Below, one piece after another: positions 46,551 through 58,522 of a stretch of DNA of 64,000 nt. The position numbers and the translations under genes are program-made. Source of the DNA: Epiperipatus broadwayi (Eukaryota > Onychophora > Udeonychophora > Euonychophora > Peripatidae); assembly GCA_028023455.1 (NCBI GenBank), contig JAQFVV010012546.1:2468081-2532080 (forward strand), read 5' to 3'. The notes beneath the pieces are model-generated. The model saw only the letters and a list, made by a program, of their open reading frames with translations, had not been told where the DNA came from and ran no database searches. The number at the start of each line of letters is the position of its first letter. Position 1 is the first letter of the stretch.

Positions 46551-46554
46551 TATT

Positions 46555-46688
46555 TAGATTTAATTTAAAATAAAAACAAGAGGGATCCATAAATTAATTA
46601 AGACAATCCCCATTTTTTATAACAAGGGATTGACTTAACTAATTTCTGGATCCCCCATGCTTTTATTTTAAGTTAAATATAAGAACTT
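46555..46688. mobile_element. Small hairpin MITE-like element
   Basis: TTTAATTTAAAATAAAAACA, GGGATCC and TTAATTAAGACAATCCC pair with GGGATTGACTTAACTAATTTC, GGATCCCCC and GCTTTTATTTTAAGTTAAAT. Arms of about 55 bases. Confidence 0.8.
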
Positions 46689-46967
46689 CAGTTGTAATTG
46701 AATAAACAATTTTTTTTAATGCACAGTCAATAAAAGCATTTAGTATAAAACATTTTTATCTCTATTACATATATTAAAGTTCTGTTATAAATCTTCATAA
46801 TTTACTTGCTGCATGCTTGTTATAAAAATGTTCGCAACAAAAAAATGAACAGAAAGTATTGGTATTTTATGTTCTAAATCAAATATATGTTATTATGACA
46901 CAACGTTTGCTTCAACAATACTTTAATATTAAGATTTTCCCATTGAAAATAATGATTCATTATTTAA

Positions 46968-47039
46968 AACAGGCACAACTCTCTATACGTATTGCCACTC
47001 ATGCAAGCCAAAAAAAAATGGTGATCATGTGATGTTTAT
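46968..47039 (+). mobile_element. Family A minimal snap-back copy with 15-bp TSD
   Basis: Only 72 bases: AACAGGCACAACTCTCTATA (antisense of the fixed internal end) through ATGCAAGCC, then GGTGATCATGTGATGTTTA (sense 3' end). Flanked by TGATTCATTATTTAA at 46953-46967 and 47040-47054. The whole ribozyme region is absent, showing that the two fixed ends alone are kept in a successful insertion. Confidence 0.85.
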
Positions 47040-47054
47040 TGATTCATTATTTAA

Positions 47055-48120
47055 TTGAATAATTTCAGTAAATCATTTTCATAAAGAAACATTAGGTAAA
47101 ATAATAGTGATAATTTACAAAGTCTGTTCTCAAAAAATCATTGTCAACAAGAAATTTAGATATGACAATATTAGTTTTCATAATACTTAAAGCCAGTCAA
47201 TTTCTTGTCAATAGTTAGGATTTCATTCTTTTTAAAAAAAATTAATTCAGTGAAGTGTAGGAAATTTAGAATACTTAGCTTTTTTGTAACTAAGATGCTG
47301 TTGTGGATCTTCAGTAAACAGTTTTTGAATAGATTAGATACTTTTTAATTGAAGATTTGGAAATGGTGTGACAATATGAAAATCAATTGAAGTATTGAGA
47401 AGTATATATATAAATACTTGGTTAGGTATATAAAAAATCAATGGATAGTGGGAGGTAGATTAAATGGATAGATAGAAATATTTAAAGAAATATGAATATA
47501 GTAGATAGATAGTGGTATAATGATATATAGATAGATAGAAGAAAGAGAGGAGTGATAAAAATATTAAAAAAATATATTTTTAATTATTGATATGAAAGAT
47601 GTGTTTTTGCACCAGAAGGTATACCCAAATTTTAATGATTTTTATATAGAAAATAAGTGAAGGTATAAAATAGTAGTGTTATTTATCTGTTATTTTATTT
47701 TATACATATTTAAGTGAATTGTTAAATGAATGCTCTTTGGATAAAATGAAATTAGAATTCAGAACAAGAGGTTTAATTGTGTTAAATTTGCAGAGTGTGA
47801 GGATGAGCATTATAAAATATGTAAAATTGACAAAGGTTTTAGAAAGTTTGTTTTAGAAAGTTTGTGATGAAAATAAATGCAAATATATAAAATAGTGAAA
47901 ATAAATATAAAGAAAAAAAACTCTGAACAGCAATATATATATATATTAGTAAATGGAATCTTCATTATATAAATGAAATTAAATCCACAGCCAAGGTTAT
48001 ATTGATGTGAAACCACCAATAAGACTAGTTCTGCAAGTTGAAAAAAACAATAAAAAATATGTCCAAGTTACTACTAAATAAAAGGAGGCATCTTTTGATT
48101 AGGCACTCATGTTAAAAATA
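47055..48120. other. Unassigned AT-rich sequence with (ATAG)n
   Basis: No gene is recognised. A degenerate GATA/ATAG microsatellite spans about 47450-47555. Confidence 0.55.
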
Positions 48121-48123
48121 TGA

Positions 48124-48310
48124 TGGTCTGGGGTTGAGGATATTCTCAAAGCTTGTTAAGAGCTTGTTTTGTGAGCTCTATTCATTTATTTATCCTTTAT
48201 CAGGATGTAATTACTATTTATTGTTAATAAAATTTTTGTTGAAATGATGTATTACATTTGTAAATATGAGCTTTATTAAAATTAAGTCATGTGATATCTG
48301 ACTTGATTTT
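48124..48310 (+). mobile_element. Family B copy, truncated at the ribozyme site
   Basis: Homology begins at GGTCTGGGGTTGAGG, i.e. within three bases of the predicted hammerhead cleavage point in 26160-26420, and continues CTCAAAGCTTGTTAAGAGCT. Farther right, TTACATTTGTAAATATGAGC and AAGTCATGTGATATCTGACTT match 57214-57276 and 57594-57652. It thus holds the part of the unit downstream of the cleavage site. No clear target duplication is seen. Confidence 0.65.
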
Positions 48311-48429
48311 TTTTTAAATAAGACTTTGACTTAATTTATGTAATGGAGATAAAATTTATTAATTAATTTACATGCATATTGACCATAATAATTATTAACT
48401 GTTAAAAATATTAAATTTATATATATATA

Positions 48430-48740
48430 TACTGTAATGGAATGTATCTTTATATGATCTCAAATGAAAATAAACATATGAACTTTTGCAACAATAATCA
48501 TTAGTTAACCAAACCCCTAACTTTGAGGTGCCAAATGTAATGGACAATTCGTCCCTATGTAATGGAACATACTTTTACTCCATTATACCAATCATCAGTT
48601 AACTGGGACCTACAGTTTGTGGTGCCAAATGTAATGGACAATATATCATATAAACATATTATACATCAAATGTAATGGAACGTCAATATGTTAGAAGAAA
48701 ATAATGCTTCAAACATTGGATGACAAATGTAATGGAATAT
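48430..48740. repeat. Degenerate repeat with TGTAATGGA motif
   Basis: TGTAATGGA recurs about six to seven times. GGTGCCAAATGTAATGGACA occurs at 48527 and 48621 (period 94), preceded by AATCATTAGTTAAC and AATCATCAGTTAAC respectively. It looks like an old minisatellite; function unknown. Confidence 0.6.
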
Positions 48741-51700
48741 ATGTACTCTAAATGAAGCCAATTGTTGAGAAAGCCTAATATAATAAATTGTATAATTTAA
48801 ATGAAGAAAGTTAAAATTATCCCAGTTATATTTAAATAAATTGTTTATATGCCCTTCCAACTAGCTATACATGAAATAAATCTAAAATCATACAGAGCAA
48901 TGAGATCTATCATTATAATTTATTCTTAAGGTTGATATAACTAACTATTCAAATATATATATCAGAAACAAAGGGAATTCTATTAAATCCAATATACATA
49001 TCCAATAAGTAAATTTATGTATATCTAAACATATCAATGAATAATAATATGTGTAAGTGACCTAAAGATTAAATAATAAGTGAAATACGAAGTTATCCTT
49101 TATTAAATTGTGAATTCAATTAATTTCATAATGACTCTGGCACTAAAAGAAAAATAAGAATAAAATATTAATACTTTTTCAAATAAATTACAAAAAGCAT
49201 TACTTATAAAACAAATAGTACATCCTTTATTTCTATATTAATTTTAGGTAGTATAAGTGTTTTAAATAGTTTTTAAATACAAACCCAAATAATAAATATA
49301 TGTATATACTTATTGTAAGTATATACATATATTTATTATTTGGGTTATCTGTGCTTAACAAGTACGTATTAATATAAATACAAATCCATATTTATATTTT
49401 TCAAATATTCAAAAATAAAAAAATAAAATATATATTATATACAGCAAATATATATAAACTATTGTTTTGGTCTGCATAAGAATTATCATAAGAAGTTAAA
49501 AAAAATGAAAATAGATAAATTAATAATAAAAAAAAATTTATAATAAAATTTTGCGAATATAAATTTCACTTATTAAAATATACATAACAACACATATGCA
49601 ACCCAAACCTATATGTTATTCTTTAAGATTTTAAATTACTTAAATGTTAATTTTGACACCTGTTAAACATTTATTGCTGTTAGAAAACAAGACGCTTGAA
49701 TTGAATATTTATAAAAACGTTATATTTTTATAATGAAAAATAAAAGTAAAAAAAAAAAAGAATATCGATCTCAAAAGTATATATATAAACATATATATTA
49801 ATAAAGTTTTTTACTACCTTTCAAAGTTCAACTTAATCCGCTGTATTATTCCTTTATCCGTTTAATATTAGAATGCATTCTATCTAAAGTTAAATTGAAG
49901 AAATACCATGTTAGAAGAAATTATTGTTTTCCAAATGCACATATATATATTTCACTTTTTTTTTTAAAATTTCTCTCCTTAAAAAAAATAATAATAATTA
50001 TTGACATGTTGAATCCAATGTATTAATTACTTTTAGTTACCTCCAGATTATTATTAGATTGACCATTATAGATTCCAGATAGCTAAATCAAATTTCGGCT
50101 TCAGACACGTTGAAATTCATTTGTTAAAATTTGCTTAGTTTTCGTCTTTAAACTGCCTTGGAATAAATGAAAGAAAATGGAGCAGCCCTTGGCTGCGATA
50201 TATATATATTAGCCAGTCATGATTTATGTATTTTTTTACAGAAATTTATCCTATTCCACTATTCTTAAGAATGGCAATTTCAAAGAAACAAATTTTTATC
50301 CTTCAGTTTGTTTAATCACTATCTTAATAATAATAATGGCTTCTTTTTTTTTGTTGTTGTTCCCACGTGCTGGCAAACGCCGTTTTTAAAACCATTGTAA
50401 CACATGTTTTCTTTTTAAAACGATGAACATTAATTAAATAAAAATATCAATCATATATAAAAACAATTACATTGAAAAATTATTTGACAGCTTTAAAAAT
50501 ATATATATACATAAATAATAATATTGCATTTTTTTAATAATCACTACAAATAAAATAATTTTTTTTGTATATAATCAACAATTTCTATGTCTTTATTTAT
50601 TTATAATAATTAAATATTCAAAGCGATGTACTATCAACATATAAATAAAATAATAACTTCAAACAATAACTATAACTAATAACCATAAACAATAATAATA
50701 CTTCATATGTAAACATCAACTCAAAGAGATTTTTTTTTAATAACAAATGATAATTTTTAAAATATAGATAGACTTATCAATATTTACAATATATATATAT
50801 ATATCAGATTAATACTTTTAAGTATTTGAAATTAGATAAATATTGATGAAAGCTATAAAAAATATTAAAAAATATTGCAAATGGTGAAATAGATTTTTAA
50901 TAAGAATAGACGGTTTATTTATATGAGAGACTGAATGCAAATATAAGAAAAAAGCTTATTAAAAGTTTAGTTTAAGATTTATATCGAGTAGAAAAGTGAA
51001 CAGTTCAAAACTGCAATATAAAAAATTTGGAGCACTATAGATATAAAATATGAAGAATGAAAAAAAAAAGTTGCAAAAGTAATATCAGAATTGTGAAAGT
51101 GTTGGAAAGAGTATATGAAAAAACTATTTATTAATGAATTATGAAAAAAATGAGAAATTGAATGAGGCGTGTATTGAGATTAAACTAATACTGAAAAAGA
51201 TGTTGTTTTTTTTTTTAGTAAAGATACAATCGAAGACAAAATAAGTTTATTGATGATGTTAGAAAGTAAAATAAACTAATTACTTTTTAAAATAATTATT
51301 CCATCAACAAAATAAAAAAAAAATCATTTTTTTTACAAGGATTTTTTTTTTCCATTTTCTTTACTAACCTTGCAATTCGCTTGATATTTGTATTAATTAG
51401 ATGAAAAGCTGAAGGTCAAAAAATGTTTAATCATATATAATAACACTACATCATTATTAATATTTTAAATAAATGTTATTAGTATAGTTAAAAGTAAATA
51501 TTATCATTAGACATATATTCCCTCATATATGTGTATTAAATATAAAATAAAATATAAAACAATGACAATATAAAAGATATATGACATTCTTTACTATGTT
51601 TTGTAGAAAATAAAAACTATTAGAAAAAGTTTATGTAGAAAGTAATACATCTGATTTCAAGATTATCCAAAAATTAAACACACACACACATATATATATA

Positions 51701-52425
51701 TACCATTTAAACAAATTGCCCAATGGTTAATATCAAATAAGATTTCTTAATTCTGTAGCTCATTAAAGTTTATGTTGAAAATGTAAAATTACCGTTCTAA
51801 AATAAATTATATTATTAATACGGAGGATGTAGAAAATTATCATTATAAACTGTTATTATTTGTCTAATGATTACTTTGTAAGAATATAAATATTTTATTA
51901 CCTATCAAATCATAAATGAGATTTTAAATTGAAATTAACTTAGTAAAATGTTATAATGTTGTTAATTATTGTACTAATAATTCAAAGTGTTACTATTATT
52001 TTTTATGCTGCTATCTGCTTACATGACTCATTTCGAGAACACTGTATGATTGATATTGATATAAACTATGAAATACAAATATTTTACTTACTATTTCATA
52101 ATTAGTTAAAAAAATAAAGGACGCTACTGCAGAAAAAATGACCAACACTAATGCAATGGTTTTATCCCTTCCTTATTTTTTTCATAGTGAATAAAATTTT
52201 TATAATAATATTTTATAAAGTTTTATTATTTCATATATATATATATATATTAATTTATGTTTTTTCACCTATAAAATTAAAGAAAATTTGAGAAAAATAA
52301 TTTTCATTCAAAGAGCAGTGATACATTTATGTTCTTCATACTTTCTTTCTAAAGAGCTTTAGATTGGTCTATATAAATGAATTTAGGTAAAAGAGATAAG
52401 ATGACTGTTCTTATCTTTTCAAAAG
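48741..52425. other. Unassigned AT-rich sequence
   Basis: No gene is recognised in about 3.7 kb. It includes a perfect palindrome at 49283-49347 (AACCCAAATAATAAATATAT and its complement around TATTGTAAG) and several short (AT)n tracts. Confidence 0.55.
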
Positions 52426-52427
52426 AT

Positions 52428-52552
52428 TTATGCACAAACCTTCTGGCATCCTTTGATTATTTTGGCTTGCACTGAGTGGCACTACTGTATTTAGAGTCTT
52501 GCTTGTTTAAATGACAGTTATGAGCAAGCATAAGAAATGGTGATCATGTGAT
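52428..52552 (+). mobile_element. Family A copy, 5'-truncated
   Basis: Starts at GATTTATGCACAAACCTTC, downstream of the ribozyme, and runs through ACTGAGTGGCACTACTGTAT to AAATGGTGATCATGTGAT. There is no snap-back and no clear flanking duplication. Consistent with simple 5' truncation. Confidence 0.8.
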
Positions 52553-53013
52553 ATATGTCTTTTGTGAAAATTAAAACATTTGATCACATGCTAAATGGAA
52601 TTATTTTCACACTTTTTTGTCACTTTAATTTTCAAGTCCTACAATGAATATCATATGCAATGTAATACAATTGTAGGTTTACTAATATGTGGTAATGCAG
52701 ATTTTTTAGTTATAATATTTACCTAAATGTTTCAGAATATTCTGGTCATTTTAATGTGAAATCAGCTTTCATTAGCAATTTTATGTACTGAATCAGAATA
52801 CATATAAATAATAAAATTAAGATGTTATTAATGGATTTTCAATACAACATTGAAGAAAATAAAATTGTATTTTTTTTTTATATTATATATATTCTATTTT
52901 GTTCTCTCAAATATTCATTCAATTAAATTATGCAAAATCATATTTATAATAAATAAGAAATTATTTATATTTTAGAAATACCAATTTGTGAAATTTTAAT
53001 ATATCTATATTTA

Positions 53014-53149
53014 TAAACAAGGCAAAACTTTCCATACAGTAGTGCCACCCTGTACCTCTGGGTGGCACTACTGTATGGAAAGTTTTGCCTTGTTTATAAA
53101 CAATTATGTGCTAGTATAAGAGATGGTGATCATGTGATGCTTAATGGTT
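53014..53149 (+). mobile_element. Family A snap-back hairpin copy with 14-bp TSD
   Basis: The left part AAACAAGGCAAAACTTTCCA continues ...GTGCCACCC and is the exact complement of GGGTGGCAC...TTTTGCCTTGTTT on the other side of a 9-base loop. The copy then runs on to the sense 3' end GGTGATCATGTGATGCTTAA. TATATCTATATTTA flanks it at about 52999-53012 and 53150-53163. Arms are identical, so the fold-back arose in the insertion itself or is recent. Confidence 0.9.
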
Positions 53150-53519
53150 TATATCTATATTTACAAGTAAAATAATTTATATTTTAAATATACAAATGTT
53201 TTTATCATATGTAAAAGAGCTCCCTCCCATGCAATAATATTAGTTAATTAAAACAATGAGTTCATAATTTTGTTTAATAAAGGTCACAATAGAATATTAA
53301 AAATTATAATTATTACATTTTTATTTACATAATGACTATCCTGATTTTGGTGGTTACAATGTGATAAAAAACATTCAGTTGTAAGTGGATCAACTCTAAC
53401 CAGTCTTGTTTTTTATACTTTGTATCATTTGGAATCTCAGTAATAGAATAATTTTTTGTATGTTTGTTATTTAGTCTAAGATCTTAATCATGTGATATAA
53501 TCAGGTATCTAGGGATTTT

Positions 53520-54160
53520 AAGAATTTACCTTACATTTATTTAAGGGAACAAATTTTCATATGTTTAGTTAATAACTTTTTAGAAGCCATTACATATGAC
53601 TGAACTTTCTTTTGTTTAATGGTGAATTATAATAAGACAAAAATTATACAGTTGGTTTTTTCCACTAGGATAGATTAAGAATTTGGTAGGCACTTTTCCA
53701 ATCATGCAGTTACAAGTGAAGTCATGTACATGTTGCAATAATGCCATGTTAATAAAATGCATTCAATAATATCTTTACAAAAATTGTTTTTTTAACTAAT
53801 TCCATTAGCAACAACTTGAAAAAAATACATGTTCTACAATTAGGAATTTAACCAGGATTTATTTAAGGGAAGAATTTAAAATTTTTATACATAGATTGTT
53901 TATTCGATAAATTTTTAGAATCCATTAACCCCCCCCCCCCTAGTTTTTATTTTGTTTGTTCATAGGGTATGTTGGATAACTAAAAAAACAAAAAACAAAT
54001 CCAACACTTGGTTGCTTCACTCAATACATTTTTTTAGACTTTTTCAATAGTGCAGTCATGTAGGGGTTTTATTGCATCATAAAATTTGTTAAAAATTAAA
54101 TATTTTGATGTGCAATAATATCTTTTTAAAAATTATGTTTTTTTACTTATTCTGTTTTGT
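53520..54160. repeat. Diverged direct duplication (about 322-bp period)
   Basis: ATTTATTTAAGGGA recurs at 53536 and 53858. AATTTTTAGAA.CCATTA, TGCAGT.A...GTCATGTA and AATAATATCTTT.AAAAATT follow in the same order. A 12-base C run lies at about 53929-53940. Old tandem duplication, unassigned. Confidence 0.6.
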
Positions 54161-54567
54161 TTAGATTTGCATAGTAGTGTAGATTAAGGATCAATTAAGA
54201 GTTTTTGCCTAGAGAACAAGTAAAAATGTAATACTGTATTAAAAAAAAACATAATATCATTATTAAAAATAAATCTATTTAATTTTATGGCTAAAAATGA
54301 TAATACAGCATTATAAAAAAGCGAAAGCTAAAATTGCTAGTAAAAATACTTTACATAAGACAGAATCGATCCTAGGATAGTACATTCAGGAGTTGGATAC
54401 TCTTAACCAAACTCTAAATTGAATGACATATGACCCATGTAAAATATTATTGATAAACCTAATTTGATCACATAGTGAATTACTGCAATTATGAGACATT
54501 TTAAAAATAAGCTTTAATTATTAAATTATTAATAATAATGTGTTATTTTTTGTATAAATTAGGATAT

Positions 54568-54683
54568 ATATATATATATATAATTTTCATGTGTCATAGC
54601 GTCAGCCGGGAAGTGAATTCACTAACCTGGGACAACTCCTTGTAAAGCAGCTATTGATGACCTCTTGACCACCAATGCTTGAC
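54568..54683 (-). mobile_element. tRNA-derived SINE copy 5 (12-bp TSD)
   Basis: Minus-strand copy: TTTTCATGTGTCATAGCGTC, GGGAAGTGAATTCAC, CTTGTAAAGCAG, CTTGACCACCAATGCTTGAC. Its tail has grown into (AT)n. Flanked by AAATTAGGATAT at 54556-54567 and 54684-54695. Confidence 0.9.
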
Positions 54684-54804
54684 AAATTAGGATATTTAAA
54701 TACAAGTGATTGGGGAATATAAACATTTTTATTTACATATAAATTACTTATAGTGACTAAAGGGTGTTGGACTGTTTACTTTTGTGTAATGGTATAATAT
54801 ATAT

Positions 54805-55215
54805 GTAGTATATTTTGAGGCTTGAGCAATTGTTACATGTCTATGTAAAAAAGTATTTTAAAAAAAGTTAAAAATGTATTCCACTTATATTTAAATAAAA
54901 AAATAACGTGTTTTAACAATGAAGTGATTCAGAAATGTAAGCATTTACATATAAGTTTTATTAATTATCGCTACAAAATGGCATCGGTCTGTTTGGGTTA
55001 ATGCAACGATAAGTTTATGTGCAGAATTTTTCAAGATCGAGCCCGGAAATTTAAGCTCAAGCAATTGTCACAATAAGTTTAAGTACAGAAGTATTACACA
55101 CATTTAAAGAAAAAAATATTTACATTCAGAACATATTTGTAACAATTCAGTGATTTGAAAGTGTACACAATTTCATTTGCATATAAATTTTAATAATTAT
55201 TTTGGTGTCTTGGTA
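54805..55215. repeat. Diverged direct duplication (about 240-bp period)
   Basis: GCTTGAGCAATTGTTACA and GCTCAAGCAATTGTCACA, then AAGTATT, then CAGTGATTTGAAAGTGTA-like and CATATAA.TTTTA.TAATTAT blocks recur in order. Unassigned. Confidence 0.55.
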
Positions 55216-55219
55216 CCTC

Positions 55220-56234
55220 CATGTTGAATCATCTTTGCGCCACACAACATGCACACCTGCACATCGTGGGCCTGGGTAGATACATTACATTACCACGATA
55301 TGGAATTTGAATTTATTCTAGGTAGATTTTTTTTTTCGGTTTAAAAACTGGCCATTGATTTAAAAAAATAATTAGCACAAAAGACTGACAAGTTAACCAC
55401 TTCAACATTGATCATTAAGCGATGGAAAAAGAAATTAAAAAATCTATAAAATGCTTCCAACCATAATTGGAAAGTCTATGACAAATATATTCTTGTTGAT
55501 TATTCAACTAAGTGTGCATGTGGAGGACGGGGGGCGGGGTATTAAACACATATTTGCTTTGTAGAGAACTGTTTAAATATGAGTTTATCGCTTATCTTTT
55601 TTATGACTACACACAAATTGCATCTTAATGTAGAATTCTAGTAAACATTTTTTGAAATATCTTAAAAAATGAATTTTAAAAATTATGTCGTAAGTGTTGT
55701 TTTCTAAATAGTAAAAATAACTTAAAAATATAAAAAAAGTGTTACTGATACTAAAATTAATCATAAAAGAATAACATTTTTATATTTTTACAATGCATTT
55801 TATAAACGTGAATTTCTAATATTCTGTTTTTAGTTTAAGTAAGAAACAATGTTTTGAATAATTAAATATTAGAATTTTCTGCAATTTAAAAAATAAAAAA
55901 TTGTTCTATCATTTTTTATTTTATTTCTTCCTTTAACATTTTTTTTTCTTTTTCATTTAATAAACAATAAAAAATCTTATATAATACACAATTGGATCTA
56001 TATAATAATAAATATTCTATATATAAATGAAAATATAGTAAATAAATTCAATATGATTGACAAAATGTCCAGAAAAATTGATATATTTGTCTTACCAATA
56101 TATCAGTCAATACATTTACCATGATACTTATTTAAGAATAGTTTTGATATACTGAACTTTGCTTACTTGAAATTGTAAAAAGTTTAAAATAATCTTATAC
56201 AGATGTTATTTTGTCTGCACAAAATGCATAGCAG
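55220..56234. other. Unassigned AT-rich sequence
   Basis: No gene or repeat is recognised. A short G-rich string (GGACGGGGGGCGGGG) lies at 55525-55540. Confidence 0.5.
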
Positions 56235-57145
56235 TAAACTTTTTAAATATCACATGACCACTATCTCCCATTCTTGCTCATAATTGTTGTTAAAATAGGC
56301 AAACTCTCTCCATACAGCAGTGCCACTCAAAGCAAGAAGACAGAGTAATCAATGGACACCAGAGGCTTGTGCATAAAATCCATATCTAGTACCTACTCAT
56401 CCAATATCCCAAAAATAGTTTCTGGCTTGTGGTCTTTGTTAGTGAAGAGCTTTGGATCTGAGAGCACTGCACCTAGGTCTTGGTATCTAATGCAACTCTC
56501 CCTCAGCCACCATTTATCTTTATTTAACTACAAAACTATGAGAATAAAATTGAAAACAATATTTTCAATCTAAGCTCAATAGCTTATATAGTCATATGGG
56601 TCTGAACCCAGTTCAGTACCCATACATTTTGGTGTCTTTGGTTCTTTAACAACCATAGCCAGCACTATCCTATTAGGCAGGATTGGTGTTAAACCACTAA
56701 ACATAACATGATCACTAGTTCTTATGTTAGCACATTACTGTTATTAAAACAGGCAAAACTCTCCATACAGTTGTACCACTCAATACCAACTAGAGTAGTC
56801 AATGGATTCCAGAAGGCTTATGCATAAAATCCCTACCTACTGCATACTCATCTAATATCCCAGACTAGTTTCTGGCTTGTGGCTGCTGGAGGATTGCATT
56901 AGATCCCAAGATCTAGGTGCAGTGCTCTCAGGTCCAAAGCTTCTCACTGATGAAGGCAACAAGCCAGAAACTAGTCTGGGGATATTGGATGAGTAGGCAC
57001 TAGATAGGGATTTTATGTATAAGTCTTCTGGTATCCATTGATTACTCTGGTTGGCACTGAGTGACACTAATGTATGGAGAGTTTTGCCTGTTTTAATAAC
57101 AGTAATATGCTAGCATAAGAAATAGTGATCATGTGATGTTTAGTA
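56235..57145. mobile_element. Family A diverged inverted multimer
   Basis: Antisense units run from 56235 (ATCACATGACCAC) across a unit junction near 56690-56705 to 56880. The copy there switches to sense orientation at GGCTTGTGGC/TGCTGGAGG and runs to GTGATCATGTGATGTTTAGT. Both outer ends are therefore the family 3' end, unlike the four copies with a fixed snap-back end. No clear flanking duplication. The first antisense ribozyme is ruined (CTAACAA for CTGATGA), the sense one is intact. The 71- and 73-codon frames here are antisense of ribozyme DNA. Confidence 0.85.
56932..56990 (+). ncRNA. Hammerhead ribozyme, diverged family A copy
   Basis: CTGATGA is at 56947-56953, helix II is GGC-AACAA-GCC, GAAA at 56967-56970, ACTAGT helix III and the GTC cleavage triplet. 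Helix I: TTCTCA with TGGGGA and GTCCAA with TTGGAT, where changes relative to the array keep pairing through G-U pairs. Substitutions fall in loop or wobble-tolerated positions, hinting at past selection for the fold. Confidence 0.85.
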
Positions 57146-57213
57146 ATTCTGTGTTTTTATTATGTTTTTCTTTTTCTTTTAGTTAGTTCGTATATTTATT
57201 ATTTTCATGGATC

Positions 57214-57652
57214 ATTATATAACATTTGTAGTACAGGCTTATTAAATTCAGTCACATCATGTATGACTTGATTTCCTTGAAAGTATAGTTTTGCTTTTGA
57301 GGCTTTGGCAATGTTACATTGCTAAAGTTATTAATATTTAGGGCATCTGAACTTTGTTCAGTCCCATTTGGCTATATGAGTTAGATGGATGGATTTGAAG
57401 ACATAGCTATATCTGAAAATTTCACATTTTTTACTTAATAGTTAAATGTTAGATAAATGCTGGGCTTGAGCTGGAATTTTTAGATCTAATATCCGAATGT
57501 CCTCGCACTTCACTGATGATAGCCAGCAACTAGAAAACGCTATGGGAATAGGGATATTCACAAAAGCTTGTTAAAAGCTATTCATGCACATTATAAAACA
57601 TTTGTAGTACAGGCTTATTAAATTAAGTCGTGATGTATGACTTGATTTCCTC
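57214..57652 (+). mobile_element. Family B partial tandem copy (380-bp period)
   Basis: ACATTTGTAGTACAGGCTTA and GTATGACTTGATTTCC occur at 57218-57275 and again at 57598-57651, 380 bases apart. Between them lies the family B body: CTGAACTTTGTTCAGTCCCA, TGCTGGGCTTGAG, ribozyme, AAAGCTTGTTAAAAGCT. More than one unit length in tandem is the expected trace of a multimeric or circular RNA template. Confidence 0.7.
57490..57560 (+). ncRNA. Decayed hammerhead ribozyme, family B
   Basis: CTGATGA at 57513-57519 and GAAA at 57533-57536 are kept. Outer helix I (AATATCC with GGGATATT) is excellent. The inner helix I and helix III (ACGCTA in place of ACTAGT-like) are damaged. Probably inactive. Confidence 0.5.
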
Positions 57653-58522
57653 ACAAATATATATATATATATGCTATTTTAATGGATGTTTAGAGTTTTG
57701 TATTTATAATTATTTAATCAAAAAATTCTTTACATAGGTCTTACCAATCAAAGTTAATCACCTATGGCCAAGTTAGAAAGAAAATAAAACTATTTGGCTA
57801 TTGTAATCAAAACCTATTACAGCAATTATATTTTTATTTACAAATAATTTTTCACATTTTTTGTCGTAAAAATGTATACATACTTATAATATTTATGCAA
57901 TTAAATGATAGTGTTTGCAGGTAAACTAAAGGTTTTGTTCAATTTACATGTGAAGAAAATAAGTAAATTCTCAATATAGCAAACCATATGAATCAAACCT
58001 ACAATAACTTAGCTATTAGTCAGAGTCTCAAACTGGGATGAATTTACAATATTATCCAATACTATTGTCAATGATGAAAGTTTAGAAAGCTTAAATGTTA
58101 TTTTACAATATTAGAAAAATAAGTGTTTTTCTTATTTGGAATAAGTACTAACATATTTTTATCTTATTTTTAAAATCTTAAAGTCAGAATAATATTTAAT
58201 ATTACTCTTATTAATAAATTGAAAATCTCATCCAGAGCAAAAGTAAATCTTAGTATAATTCAGTTAGCTTTTATTGTATCGTAATCCAAATAAAATCACC
58301 AATGAAAGAAACTATTGCATTAAATGTTTTGATTAAGATAAATCACGTGTGATGTAAGTGACTTTTATGATATACTATGTAATGTCAAAGTCGATATATT
58401 ATTGTTTATTAAAACAGTAGTTTATTGAAATAATAATGTGAATAGATAGCACATATAGTTTTAATTACTAGATATACTGAGATTTTAATGCATTTCAAAT
58501 AGAAATTATTATTTTGATATTA

